DNA of 64,000 bases from positions 1,178,001 to 1,242,000 of the forward strand of contig NC_052400.1 of the NCBI RefSeq assembly GCF_009389715.1, read 5' to 3'. The position numbers and the translations under genes are program-made. Origin of the DNA: Phoenix dactylifera. Lineage: Eukaryota; Streptophyta; Magnoliopsida; Arecales; Arecaceae. Position 1 is the stretch's first letter. Every line of letters starts with the position of its first letter. This document shows, piece by piece, positions 45,721-57,200 of the stretch. The notes below the pieces were generated by a model. The model was not told where the DNA came from, did no database searches, and saw only the letters and a program-made list of their open reading frames with translations.

Positions 45721-46743
45721 AACAACAAGGCCAGAAAGACAATTTGAAAAGGTGCAACACTTTTCATTTCAATAATTTCTGGTTACAATGGCGTGCTCGT
45801 GTGATTACAAGGAATTCCCAGAGGGGAATTAGGGAGTAAAGAAAGCAAAGAAGAGGTGGAGAATCTGTGGAGCTGAGGACCGAGGATCCCAAACCCTCAA
45901 TCCAAAGCAGCTGCAATCCCACCGGAAGTGGGTGCTTCTAACCGGAGGCGCCATCCAGCACCTCACCAAAAAGACGAGGAGCCGCCGCAGAAGAAGCTCC
46001 CGCTGCCCCCAGGGGAACGCCGCCTCCAAAGGATATTCCCATCCTCCCCAGTGGTAGGAAAGAGAAGGAATACGAGGGGGAAGAGCATATGGAGGCGCGG
46101 TCCCGGACTGAGCGTCTGGTGCAGAGCTCGATCGGGAGGCTGAACTTCAAGGAGGGGAGATGTGATCCCGGATGAAACGCCTAGAGCGGAGCTCCGCCGG
46201 GAAGACCCTCCTTGTTGATCCCAGATGAAACGGCTAGTTGGCTGAAGTCGCAAGGGGAGCGTCTCCCCTTTCCTTCAACAGGAGTCTCTCAGTCATATGC
46301 CAAGGAGGAGGTCCGCGATCCATGGCAACCTAAACAGCTCCGGCTTGGCAAACTCTATCGTACCTGCACCTGTATTTATAGCCAAACTGCGGCCCCCTGG
46401 TCGTTCCGATGCGGGTGGCTCCAATAAATGCAGGCGCATTGAAACCGGAGCCGTTCCGGCTCCCGAGGCGTATCTCCCCGCGATTTCCTAAGCGTCATTC
46501 TCCTTAAACCGCATTCTTTGTGCAGGACAATCCGGGTGTCATGTACCCCTAGGTCCACATATCTCCGCTCGCGCCCAGGCCGTATCCTCCTCGAAGAACC
46601 CGCGTATCGCGGCCGCTCAACTAACACTCCTCGCAAGCAGCAGCTGGTGATCCGATTTCCCAGGTAACGCATTAATTAGCGTTTAATGCCCTTCTCGTGT
46701 TCCCCCAGGCAACGCTTGAGAAAAGGAGAAACATGATCGCGGC
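45721..46743. other. Post-pol untranslated region of the Tat element
   Basis: Follows the gag-pol stop. No convincing frame is seen; moderately GC-rich unique sequence leading into the tandem arrays. The short open frames on both strands have no recognisable domain. Confidence 0.5.
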
Positions 46744-48178
46744 TGGCCACGGAGAAACCCCGTCGGGCAGCGAGCGACAAGCGCACGACCAGCGAGCGGA
46801 ATTTCCCGAGGCTCGGCCCTCGGATGCCTGGCTAGCCCGATGATCATCCCGGGAGCAGACTAGCCGGAAGCCCCGACCGGTCGCCTCGGCTTGCGCCAGC
46901 CTTGGCCGACCAACGAGTGGAATTTCCCGAGGCTCGGCCCTCGGATGCCTGGCTAGCCCGATGATCATCCCGGGAGCAGACTAGCCGGAAGCCCCGACCG
47001 GTCGCCTCGGCTTGCTCCAGCCTTGGCCGACCAACGAGTGGAATGCCCCGAGGCTCGACCCTCGGATGCCTGGCTAGCCCGATGATCATCCCGGGAGCAG
47101 ACTAGCCGGAAGCCCCGACCGGTCGCCTCGGCTTGCGCCAGCCTTGGCCGACCAACGAGTGGAATTTCCCGAGGCTCGGCCCTCGGATGCCTGGCTAGCC
47201 CGATGATCATCCCGGGAGCAGACTAGCCGGAAGCCCCGACCGGTCGCCTCGGCTTGCGCCAGCCTTGGCCGACCAACGAGCGGAATGTCCTGAGGCTCGG
47301 CCCTCGGATGCCTGGCTAGCCCGATGATCATCCCGGGAGCAGACTAGCCGGAAGCCCCGACCGGTCGCCTCGGCTTGCGCCAGCCTTGGCCGACCAACGA
47401 GTGGAATGCCCCGAGGCTCGGCCCTCGGATGCCAGGCTAACCCGATGATCATCCCGGGAGCAGACTAGCCTGAAGCCCCGACCGGTCGCCTCGGCTTGCG
47501 CCAGCCTTGGCCGACCAACGAGCGGAATGTCCTGAGGCTCGGCCCTCGGATGCCAGGCTAACCCGATGATCATCCCGGGAGCAGACTAGCCTGAAGCCCC
47601 GACCGGTCGCCTCGGCTTGCGCCAGCCTTGGCCGACCAACGAGCGGAATTTCCTGAGGCTTGACAACCCTCGGATGCCAGGCTAACCCGACGATCATCCC
47701 GGGAGCAGACTAGCCTGAAGCCCCGACCGGTCGCCTCGGCTTGCGCCAGCCTTGGCCGACCAACGAGCGGAATTTTCTGAGGCTTGACAACCCTCGGATG
47801 CCAGGCTAACCCGACGATCATCCCGGGAGCAGACTAGCCTGAAGCCCCGACCGGTCGCCTCGGCTTGCGCCAGCCTTGGCCGACCAACGAGCGGAATTTC
47901 CTGACGCTTGACAACCCTCGGATGCCAGGCTAACCCGACGATCATCCCGGGAGCAGACTAGCCTGAAGCCCCGACCGGTCGCCTCGGCTTGCGCCAGCCT
48001 TGGCCGACCAACGAGTGGAAGGTCCCGAGGCTCGGCCCTCGGATGCCAGGCTAACCCGATGACCATCCCGGAAGCAGACTAGCCTGAAGCCCCGACCAGT
48101 TGCCTCGGCATGCGCCAGCCTTGGTCGACCAACGAGTGGAATTTCCTGAGGCCTAACCCTCGGATGCCTGGCTTAGCG
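46744..48178. repeat. 121-bp tandem array in the Tat element
   Basis: About 11 units after a partial first one. Starts of the ATGATCATCCCGGGAG box fall near 46840, 46961, 47082, 47203, 47324, 47445, 47566, 47690, 47814, 47938 and 48058. The period is 121 bp, with 124-bp variants near 47566-47938 that share a TTGACAA insertion, so adjacent units have spread together. The 81-83-residue minus-strand frames repeated over it are artefacts of the array. Confidence 0.93.
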
Positions 48179-48421
48179 CCGGAAGAATTTTCTGAGGCCT
48201 AACCCTCGGATGCCTGGCTTGGCGCCGGAAGAATTTCCTGAGGCCTAACCCTCGGATGCCTGGCTTAGCGCCGGAAGAATTTCCTGAGGCCTAACCCTCG
48301 GATGCCTGGCTTAGCGCCGGAAGAATTTCCCGAGGCCCAACCCTCGGATGCCTGGCTTAGCGCCGGAAGAATTTCCTGAGGCCTAACCCTCGGATGCCTG
48401 GCCTAGCGCCGGAAGAATTTC
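48138..48421. repeat. 46-bp tandem array derived from the 121-bp unit
   Basis: About six copies of a 46-bp unit with GAATTTCCTGAGGC, CCCTCGGATGCCTGGC and TTAGCGCCGGAA. The first two segments are also part of the 121-bp unit, so the short array arose from part of the longer one and then amplified separately. Confidence 0.85.
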
Positions 48422-48598
48422 GGGAGCCAGGAGTCAGCAAGACGCTACCGAGAGTTAAAAGAAAAAGAAGGACGAAGGCGAGATGAAGAAACATTCAACT
48501 TGCATTAATTTTCATTGTTTCAAGGCCGAGGCCCATACAATTTGGCAAAACCCCGGTATACAAAAAAAAAAAGAGAAGACAACGAAAGGTACAAGAGG

Positions 48599-50967
48599 TC
48601 AGCTTGGAGGAACTCCCGGGTCGGGAACGTCGGGCTCGTCCGCAGGAGGTAGGGAAGCAGCAGGAGAACCAGCAGGCAATGGCGCCGGAGAGGAGTCGAG
48701 AAGGGAAATCTCGCTCAGGTCAACTTCGGGGTACTTAGCCGACACCCTTGCCAGGCCCTCCTCGAAGCCTAAGATAAAGATTTCGGCCCCCGCGTCCGAC
48801 GCGTCACGGACAAACTCGTCGGACTGACGATAGGTCTGTACTGCCTCCGACATATCATGAGCGAACTCGGCGGACTGGCGATAAGCCTCTACCGCCTGAC
48901 GCCCGATTTCCGCACTCCTCTCGGCCAGCGCCGCCTCTGCCCGCTCCATAATCTGGGCTTTCGCCTCCAAGACCTTCGCCACAATCCGGCTTTCCGCCTC
49001 GGTGGAGACCCTCAGCAGCTCAGCCCGAGCCTCCTTGTGCTTCGCTTCGGCAGCAATGCGAGCAGCCTCAGCCTCCGTCAGGCGCGAATGAAGCTCCTGA
49101 TCGCTCGCACGGAACTTCTCCAAGGCCGACTCCAATTCGCCCAGCTTAGCTTCAAGAGACCGGATTCGGTTGCGGGCATTGTCGGCTGACCGCTGGGCCT
49201 TCTCCCACCTCTCCCGGTAGTCGGCAGCCTTCCGGGACTGCTTCTCGGCCCGCTCATCCGCCTTCTTGACCTCGCCCTCGAGACCCGAGGCAACCTTGAG
49301 CTGCTCCTGAGCCTCCAACAGTTGCTTCTCGAGGGCAGCAAAGCCGAGTGCCCGCTCTTCGGCCTCCCGGAGCCTCGCCTCGAAGTCCCCGGTCGTCCTG
49401 CCTGCAACAGCCTGGCCTTCCCTTTCCACTGCTTTCAGCCGGTCCTCGGCCTTCGCCAGAAGCCCCGCCTGTTCCTTGTAGCACTCCTCCAGACGGATCA
49501 TGTACTGGGCGAGCTCAGAAATAGGAAAAATAAGGGAGTCAGGCGGAGAACAACAGAGCCAATAAATGGTGAAAAGCGGCCAGAAGAACACTCACCGACA
49601 TGAGACAGACACAGCTGGCAGCCCCAACGTCAGAGACCTCCAACTCCCGGACCCGCCGACGGTCCTTCTCCAGCAGCACTGTTTCGATGAGATTTCGGGC
49701 GCCATCGGTAGTGAAGGCAGACCTCGATTTCTCCCCAGAGCTGGACGGTGGTTCTGCAGCCTTACCCCTATCCATCGCCTGGGGAAGAGTCCGGCCGATC
49801 GCGCTCGGGGCGGGGGTCACCCCAGGAATTGATAGGGTCTCGCTCGGTCGGGGCCTCGGCGCGTCCCTCCTCGAGTTATCAGGAGCCGACCGAGTCGGAG
49901 GCCGGGTCGGGGACCGATCACGTCCGACCCGTCCGTCTCGGGCAGGCTCGGATGATACCTCCGGAGTAGCGGCAATCTTACCACCGGAGGGCTGATACAG
50001 CGTCAGCTGCCGGTCCGTGCCCACGACGTCTCCCTGATCGGTGGGCCCGGACTCGTCGGTCGGCGTCGGAGGCACCTCCTTACGGGACTTCTTCGCCGGT
50101 GGGGCCCCGCTCGAAAGAGCTCGTTTCCTCCTCTGGGCTGCTTCCAGCAGGGACGCCCTACCAACAGCCTTTGTCTTCACCGACCGCATGACGTCGTCGA
50201 TCTCTGCAAAAAGGACGGGATAGTCGGAGACGGAGAAACCAAAGGAAAGAACGGGACGAAAGAAGGAAAAAAGTCAAGAAAGAATCGGTGGCGGACTCAC
50301 GGTCGGTGGGGACCGAGCTCAGACCGACATTCACCAAAGTATCCTCGGAAATAAGGCGGGCCACCGGGGGGAGCTGGCCCTCGGCAACCAACCCCTTCAA
50401 GGCGGCCAAGCCATCGGACTCCTCCCTTGACAGTCTCGATAGGCCGATCAGAGACTTCATCGGGGTCTCCCAGGTCGCCCTGATTTCCCAAGAGGGATCT
50501 GCATCAACAAAAAAGAAGCGCTCCTTCCATTTGTGAATGGAGGTAGGAGCCTCCTTGACAAGGCCGCATCCTCGCCGCGCTGCGAAGCACCACCACCCTT
50601 TGTCCTGGGGGTGGCCGCTCAGGCTGTAGAACTCCCAAAAAACATTCAGGGTGGCGGGGATCTCGTGCATACGGCAGAGAACCTGGAAGACCGTCAGGGC
50701 CCGCCACGAGTTCGGCACCAGTTGCGTCGGTGCCACTCTTAAACCCCGTAGCACCTGCATGACCAAATCCGAAGGGGGAAAGCGGAACCCGGCCTGGAGA
50801 ATGCCCTCATTGATGGCGATCTTCCCTGGAGGAGGATGGGACATCCTCTCCTCAGGCCCCGGGAGCGTGGCGTTGCAGGCCTCGGGAAGGTGGTACCGAG
50901 CCACAAGTCTGTCTAAGTCTGTGGCGACCAGCTCCGACTTAATTTGGTCTGCTCTCACTTCGCCCAT
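48599..50967 (-). CDS. Antisense open frames of the Tat element (aORF region; fossil)
   Basis: Three minus-strand open stretches lie between the arrays and the 3' LTR. The first to be read (from 50967) starts MGEVRADQIKSELVATDLDR and contains GKIAINEGILQAGFRFPPSD and the PNSWRALTVF segment, the conserved part of the so-called putative gypsy-type transposon domain (Pfam Transposase_28). The middle one is a Ser/Pro/Arg-rich linker. The last is a long coiled coil rich in Glu, Ala and Arg (LAKAEDRLKAVE, then EARLREAEERALGFAALEKQ). Antisense extra frames are known for Tat elements; short introns between these stretches look possible. The function is unknown. Confidence 0.65.
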
Positions 50968-51503
50968 TCCTAATGGCCAATAAACCTACGGTCAGGACGG
51001 GGACAGGAAGGGGGGAAAGACCGGAGCGACTGGAGTACACTAGTATAAGAGGGGAAAGTATGGAGAGCCCTAAGCAGAAGAATGGGAAAAACTCACCGGA
51101 AAAGAGGTAAGAACGGCTCCGAGAGCGCCAAAGGAGAAACGAGCGAACAGTCCGACGGCAGCAACAGCAGCGCAAAGGGGAAACTTGAAAATATCTGTAA
51201 AGAAGAAGACGGACGGGAAAAGGCCCCCGATTAAATAGGCGGAAAGGCAAGTGACGCCTCAATGACGCCAGAGGACGCCTGGCTGCCGAAGGGTCGCTCG
51301 CGCCTCAAAGGCGAATCGACACCATTAAGGAAGGATGTCCGCCGAAATCCTCAGACTGCCAGGTCAGCAATAACCGCCATACGCCATAAAAAGGGCGGGG
51401 AGCTCGAAGCGCGCGCGCCTCTCCGAGGAACGGCGGCAATCCCGAAACATCACTCCCTTCACCTGTTCCCCTTCTGGTTCCAGGCTCGGAAGTGGGGGGC
51501 TAC
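50968..51503. other. Tat element, region before the 3' LTR
   Basis: No domain recognised. It may contain the promoter and leader for the antisense frames. It ends in the purine tract AGTGGGGGGCTAC just before the 3' LTR at 51504. Confidence 0.4.
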
Positions 51504-53311
51504 TGTTACGGGGGAAATAAGCCGCCATGCCCCACGTGACCGGCACGCGCGCCCAGGAAGACTACGGCTGCCCTTTGATCCAGCAATCCGACCCCGAGTC
51601 GGATATCCTCGGCTCCGCAGCCCGACCCCGAGTCGGCTGCCCTTTGATCCAGCAATCCGACCCCGAGTCGGATATCCTCGGCTCCGCAGCCCGACCCCGA
51701 GTCGGCTGCCCTTTGATCCAGCAATCCGACCCCGAGTCGGATATCCTCGGCTCCGCAGCCCGACCCCGAGTCAGCTGCCCCTTGATCCAGCGCTCCGACC
51801 CCGAGTCGGAGATCTCTTGATAACGACAGGCTATTCCCCAGAGGCACGCCGCGGCCTCCTGCTCCACTACTCCCTGCAACGGCTGTATCCGATGCTGCTC
51901 CACGATCTCCTGCATCAGCCGTACAAAGCGGAGCCCCACTATGCCCTGACGTGGCCGTACCCGGTGCTGCTCCACGACGCCCTGTAACGGCCATGTCAGT
52001 GGCCACACCATCGTGCCCCACGATAACGAACCCCCCTGAGAGACCCCCCAGCCAGGTATATATGCGGCTGGGGGGAGAAAGGGGGGAGGTGAGCAATATC
52101 TCCCAGAGCACTCTCTTACTTGCGATTATCACCTCTCCTCCTCCTCCAATCTCCTCTGACTTGACCGTCGGAGGGCCATCACCACCCTGGTGGTGGTGCA
52201 AGGCTTGTTTGCAGGTTTCTTGGTGGAAGGTGGAGCGCAACCAACACCAACCAAGACAACTCAGACGGAACCCCGTTCACACCGCAGTGCCAATCGTTCT
52301 CGGTTTGGACCACCAGCAACAATAACTATTAGTGGATTAAATTTCAAAATATGATTTGTATTTAGTAAAATGGGGCTGGCATGTCTAAATTTCATCTGAA
52401 AATTTTGTTATATGCTCTGAAATTCGTAAACTATGACTGGATAATTTATGAAATTTATTATATATATATGCATTCTCAGCATGGCTATGATCTGTTCTGT
52501 TCTGTTCTGGCCCCGCCAATGGGGATTATACGTTGGACCTATCGACTTGTAATCTGTGAGGAGCCGGTTTTGACACCGCGCCACCGGTGATTAGAATAGT
52601 GGTTCCTGGACACCGTTGCCACCGGTGACTAATAATAGTGGTTTCTTGCACTCTCTGCAACCCATGCCACTGGGTTACGTGGCCGTAGCCTATTATATTG
52701 AGATTCTGGTATCAGAGTTTTTGAAAAAATGATAATAAGTTTTGAAAACAGTAAAACAATGTTATTTATAATTTATTCTAATCATTATCCTGTATTTTGA
52801 TCTGATATGCTCTGACCCCACTTTGGGATATTTTGTTGCTTACTGGGCTAGCGTAGCTCATTATTTTATTTTCTCTATTTTTCAGATCCAGGGGCTTGAT
52901 CGCACGGGATTGGAGATGCGTTAGATTTTTCGATGATTTTTTCAGTTATTGGCATTTTAGTTAGATTAGTTTGGACATTTGAATTATGTTGGCATATGCT
53001 ATTTTGAAATTTTGTAAGACTGCTTTTGACCAACTTAAATAATTATGTCATCTTTAAACATATGTGATTGCTTTGATATGATCTGCTGCCTTGTACACCT
53101 TTGCGGCCCGCCATGCGGGCATGCGGCGTCTGCCGTGCCTCGGGCTCGGGGCGTGACACTACCACCCAAGAGGAGAGAAGAAACCGAGAGGAGAAAATTA
53201 AAAGAATCTCCACCCTCCAAGAAGTCCATTTCCAATCCCCCTTTCTTCATGATGGCCCATCTGGATCAAAAGTAATGTAAGGGAAGGAAAACCAAGACCA
53301 AATGTGAGATA

Positions 53312-53390
53312 CGGGGCTGAAGTCGGCAGCCCCAGCCGACTTCAGCCCCGATCCTGATATGGGAGGAACCGGAGAGGATTGCCATCCTCT
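53312..53390 (+). other. Paired hairpins at the start of the Del-like LTR
   Basis: Arm CGGGGCTGAAGTCGGC (53312-53327), loop AGCCCCA, then its exact reverse complement to 53350. Next to it GGAGAGGAT, loop TGCC, ATCCTCTCC (near 53370-53391). The same is found in the 3' LTR (56808 onward). The solo LTRs keep the second hairpin with different stem bases. Confidence 0.8.
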
Positions 53391-54100
53391 CCGGCTCCTC
53401 CGGGGGACCAAAAGGGGCAAGGACGCCGCGGGTATTCCGCGGCGCCCCCCTAGCCAATCCGCGGCCAATTCACGGCCGCGGATCTCGCCCGACCGCCGCG
53501 ATTTTCGCGGCGGAGGGCCGTTATGGTGGGGATGATAAAAACCCCACCCTTTCTTCCCTAGGGCACCACCGAACCCCCCTCCTCTCCTCCTTCTCCTCCC
53601 TCTTCTTCCTCTGCTCTTGCCTCCCAAGTGGCTTGCGGGCCGCCGGATCCACCACCATCACCACCCGTGCCCTCCCCTGTTTTGGGATCCACTTCCCTTT
53701 CGGAAAGCGTCGCCGTCGCCGTCGCCACTGCTTGATCGCCGGATTGAGCAGCCTCGACCGAGATCCCACTGCCTCTGCCACCGCCGATGATCCTAATCCG
53801 TCTACCTGAAGTAGGAATCAAGCGAGAAGATGTAAGTAACTTAATACTTCAAATGTGATTTCTGAATTATTTAATAAACTGATTTTGTTTTGATATATGT
53901 TTTGCATTCAGTAAAATGGGTCAGAAATGTTAAATTTTATTTGAAAATCATATTATATGCTCTGAAATCCATGAAATATATTTTTATATTTATATATATG
54001 CATTCTCAGCATGGCTATGATCTGTTTTGTTCTGTTCTGGCCCTGCCAATGGGGATTATACGTTGGCCCTGTCGACTTGTATCTGTGAGGAACCGGTTTC

Positions 54101-54256
54101 GACACCGTACCACCGGTGATTAGAATAGTGGTATTTGGACACCGTACCACCGGTGATTAGAATAGTGGTATTTGGACACCGTACCGCCGGTGCTTAATAA
54201 TAGTGGTATTTGGACACCGTACCACCGGTGCATAATAATAGTGGTGTTTGGCACCT
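54101..54256 (+). repeat. 37-bp tandem repeat in the Del-like LTR
   Basis: Four units starting GACACCGTACC at about 54101, 54138, 54175 and 54213; the same array is at about 57595-57750 in the 3' LTR. The solo LTRs of the family carry only two or three looser units, so the array expanded in the short-LTR branch. Confidence 0.85.
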
Positions 54257-57200
54257 TGTGCAACCCATGCCACTGGGTTACGTGGCCGTAGCCTATTATG
54301 TTGAGATTCTGGTATCAGAGTTTTTGGAAAAATGATAATAAGTTTTGAAAATAGTAAAACAATGTTATTTATGATTTATTTTATTATCCTGTATTTGATC
54401 TGATATGCTCTGACCCCACTTTGGGGTATTTTGTTGCTTACTGGGCTAGTGTAGCTCATTATTTTATTTTCTCTATTTTTCAGATCCAGAGGCTTGATCG
54501 CACGGGATTGGGGAGTGCGTTAGATTTTCGGATGATTCTTCAGTTATTGGCATTTTAGTTAGTTTAGTTTGGACATTTGAATTATGTTGGCATATGTTAT
54601 TTTGAAATTTTGTAAGTTCGCTTTTGAACAATTTAAATAATTATGTCATCTTTGAATAGCTGTATCTGCTTTGATATGATCTGCTGCCTTGCACGCCTGT
54701 GCGGCCCGCCGTGTGGGCGTGCGGCGTCTGCCGCGCCTCGGGCTCGGGGCGTGACAGATTAGGTGGTATCAGAGCTCAGGTTTCAGATTCTTAGGGATTG
54801 TTTTTGAAATAGTCAGATGGAGCTTAAGTTTTAGGATCTTTAGAATTCGTCAGAAAGGTTGAGAGATGGGTAGGAACTAGATAAGAGGATAATGTTCATT
54901 TGTTTTGTTAACTATTATGTATTATTTTGTTTAGATGATTTTATAACATTTACATTTTTACTGAATCAGAATGCCGCCTCGCCGTGTCCGTAGCTTAAAT
55001 CGGATGGTTAGGGGCTCTCGGGGAAGAGCCCCCACTAACCAAGCGGGCGAGGCATCGCATAACTCAGGGCCCCAGGGTCAATCAACTCCAGAAGCCGCCG
55101 CCGGAAATCAAACTCGGGTACTCGAACTGATCGAGGAGGTCGTCGGGTTAGTACGCCAACAGAGGCAACAACCTCAGCAACCAGTCCAACAGGATGTTGC
55201 TCCTCCTGAGCAAAGAAGGAGTATAGCAGAATTCAAAAGAATGGCTCCTTCGGCTTTTAAGGGCACCACTAGTCCTCAAGAGGCCGAAGCTTGGATAGAT
55301 GAAATGGAGAAAGCCTTCAGGGCAATGGAGTGCACCGATGAAGAGAAGGTCAGATTTGCCACCTATATGCTTCAGGACCGAGCTCATCATTGGTGGATGT
55401 CTGTGGAGCGCACATTGGCACCCGAGCAGGAGGCACTTACCTGGCAGAGATTCCGCACAGCCTTCTACTCCAAGTATTTCCCTTCAAGTCGCCTTAGGGA
55501 GCTAGAGAGAGAATTTCTAAATCTGTCTCAAGGAACTATGACCGTGGATGAGTATGAGGCAGAGTTTGACAGGTTAGCTCGGTTTGCTCCCACCCTCGTC
55601 ATAGATGTAGAGTCCCGGATAAGGAGATTTGAAGAAGGATTGAAGCCTCACTTACGTCGGGGTTTGGCCGCAGTGCACTCAACAAACTATGATGACTTGG
55701 TAGATAGGGCCAAGAATATGGAAATTGTCTGGAAAGAAACACAAGATTCAAAAGATAGAATACAAAAGAAGAGGAGCAGAGATGATGATACTCATAGTGG
55801 ACAGAATTCTAGCAGGACAGCAAAATCTCGTAATAGGTCTGGGCAATCAGAAAAGCAGGGATCTTATGGCGAGACTATCCAACAAGAGAAGCCTAAATGT
55901 GAAGCATGTGGAGGCGCCCATAAGACAGAACTCTGTAGACGATTGTCCGGCGCTTGTTTCAAATGTGGACAACAGGGTCATAGGATAAAGGAGTGCCCTT
56001 ATAATCAACAAGTATCACAATCAGATCAGAGACCCCAAGCTACAGGGACCCAACAAGTACAAGCTTATCCTGCTCCGGTTCAGTCGGCTCAGCCTTCTTC
56101 TTCTGAGCAGCGGACAGGGGGGAGACCGCGCACACAGGGTCGTATTTACGCACTGACTCAGCAGGATGCTCAGGCATCCAATACTGTGGTGTCAGGTACA
56201 CTACCGGTTGCTTATGTTTATGCTTATATACTGTTTGATTCTGTTGCTACGCATTCCTTGTGTCATCGATATTTGTGCGAAAATATGACCTACCTTGTGT
56301 GCCGTTAGAGTATGATTTGCATGTTAACACCCCTACCGGAAGTGGGAGGATTGGTAATCAGGTCTGCAAGACTTGTCCAGTTCAGATAGTAGGTAGAGAC
56401 TTGCCTGTTGATTTGATAGTTATAGATATGTATGACTTTGACATAATTCTCGGTATGGACTGGTTAGCGTCACGCTTTACTACCATTAACTATCATGAAA
56501 AGCGGGTAAAATTTTAGATCCCTGGAGACACTGAATTTAGCTTCATAGGTAGTTGTACTTATACTTTCCCTTGAGTTCTCTGCTATGCAAATTAAGCAGC
56601 TTGTACGTGTGGTTGATAGTAAGGAACAAATGTTGAGGAGGCACACAATTCTTTATGTTAAGATTCAGTGGAGCAATCACTCAAAACGTGAGGCTACGTG
56701 GGAACTGGAGAACGAGATGAAAGAAAAATATCCGGGGCCTTTTTGCAAGCTAAGGTATGCTAAATTTCGAGGACGAAATTTTCTTAAGGGGGAGAGAATG
56801 TGAGATACGGGGCTGAAGTCGGCAGCCCCAGCCGACTTCAGCCCCGATCCTGATATGGGAGGAACCGGAGAGGATTGCCATCCTCTCCGGCTCCTCCGGG
56901 GGACCAAAAGGGGCAAGGACGCCGCGGGTATTCCGCGGCGCCCCCTAGCCAATCCGCGGCCAATTCACGGCCGCGGATCTCGCCCGACCGCCGCGATTTT
57001 CGCGGCGGAGGGCCGTTATGGTGGGGATGATAAAAACCCCACCCTTTCTTCCCTAGGGCACCACCGAACCCCCCTCCTCTCCTCCTTCTCCTCCCTCTTC
57101 TTCCTCTGCTCTTGCCTCCCAAGTGGCTTGCGGGCCGCCGGATCCACCACCATCACCACCCGTGCCCTCCCCTGTTTTGAGATCCACTTCCCTTTCGGAA

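Larger units (their letters stand above)
39393..52321 (+). mobile_element. Tat-lineage Ty3/gypsy retrotransposon (young, looks whole)
   Basis: A 12,929-bp element with 818-bp LTRs at 39393-40210 and 51504-52321 (TGTTACGG...CAGCAACA) and ATAAC duplications (39388-39392 and 52322-52326). A TATATATG box lies in the LTR at 39946-39953. A GTTGGCGCTAGAAGG stretch after the 5' LTR is the likely primer site (tRNA not identified), and a GTGGGGGGC purine tract precedes the 3' LTR. Parts in order: an uninterrupted gag-pol, an untranslated stretch with two tandem arrays, and a set of antisense open frames. About five LTR differences suggest roughly 0.2-0.25 million years. The second, archaeal-type RNase H and the antisense frames mark the Tat/Retand group. 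Confidence 0.93.
37954..53158 (+). mobile_element. Solo LTR a, Del/Tekay-like family (fossil), split by the Tat element
   Basis: TGTGAGATAC at 37954 to GGGGCGTGACA at 53158, flanked by CTACC on both sides (37949-37953 and 53159-53163). Its own sequence is 37954-39392 plus 52327-53158, about 2.27 kb, the long form of this LTR. The full LTR ends and the target duplication show a clean solo LTR, left by recombination of an earlier full element. The Tat element split it later. Confidence 0.88.

Noticed and set aside
46672-48066. Series of near-identical 81-83-residue minus-strand frames
   Set aside because: They arise from the 121-bp tandem array read in one frame; the periodicity explains them fully.
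46744-48421. CRISPR-like regular repeats
   Set aside because: The units are contiguous 121-bp and 46-bp repeats with no unique spacers, in a plant retrotransposon.
53521-53821. Arg/Glu-rich minus-strand frames in the Del-like LTR (also 57016-57316)
   Set aside because: They come from a CT-rich part of the LTR; duplicated only because both LTRs carry it.
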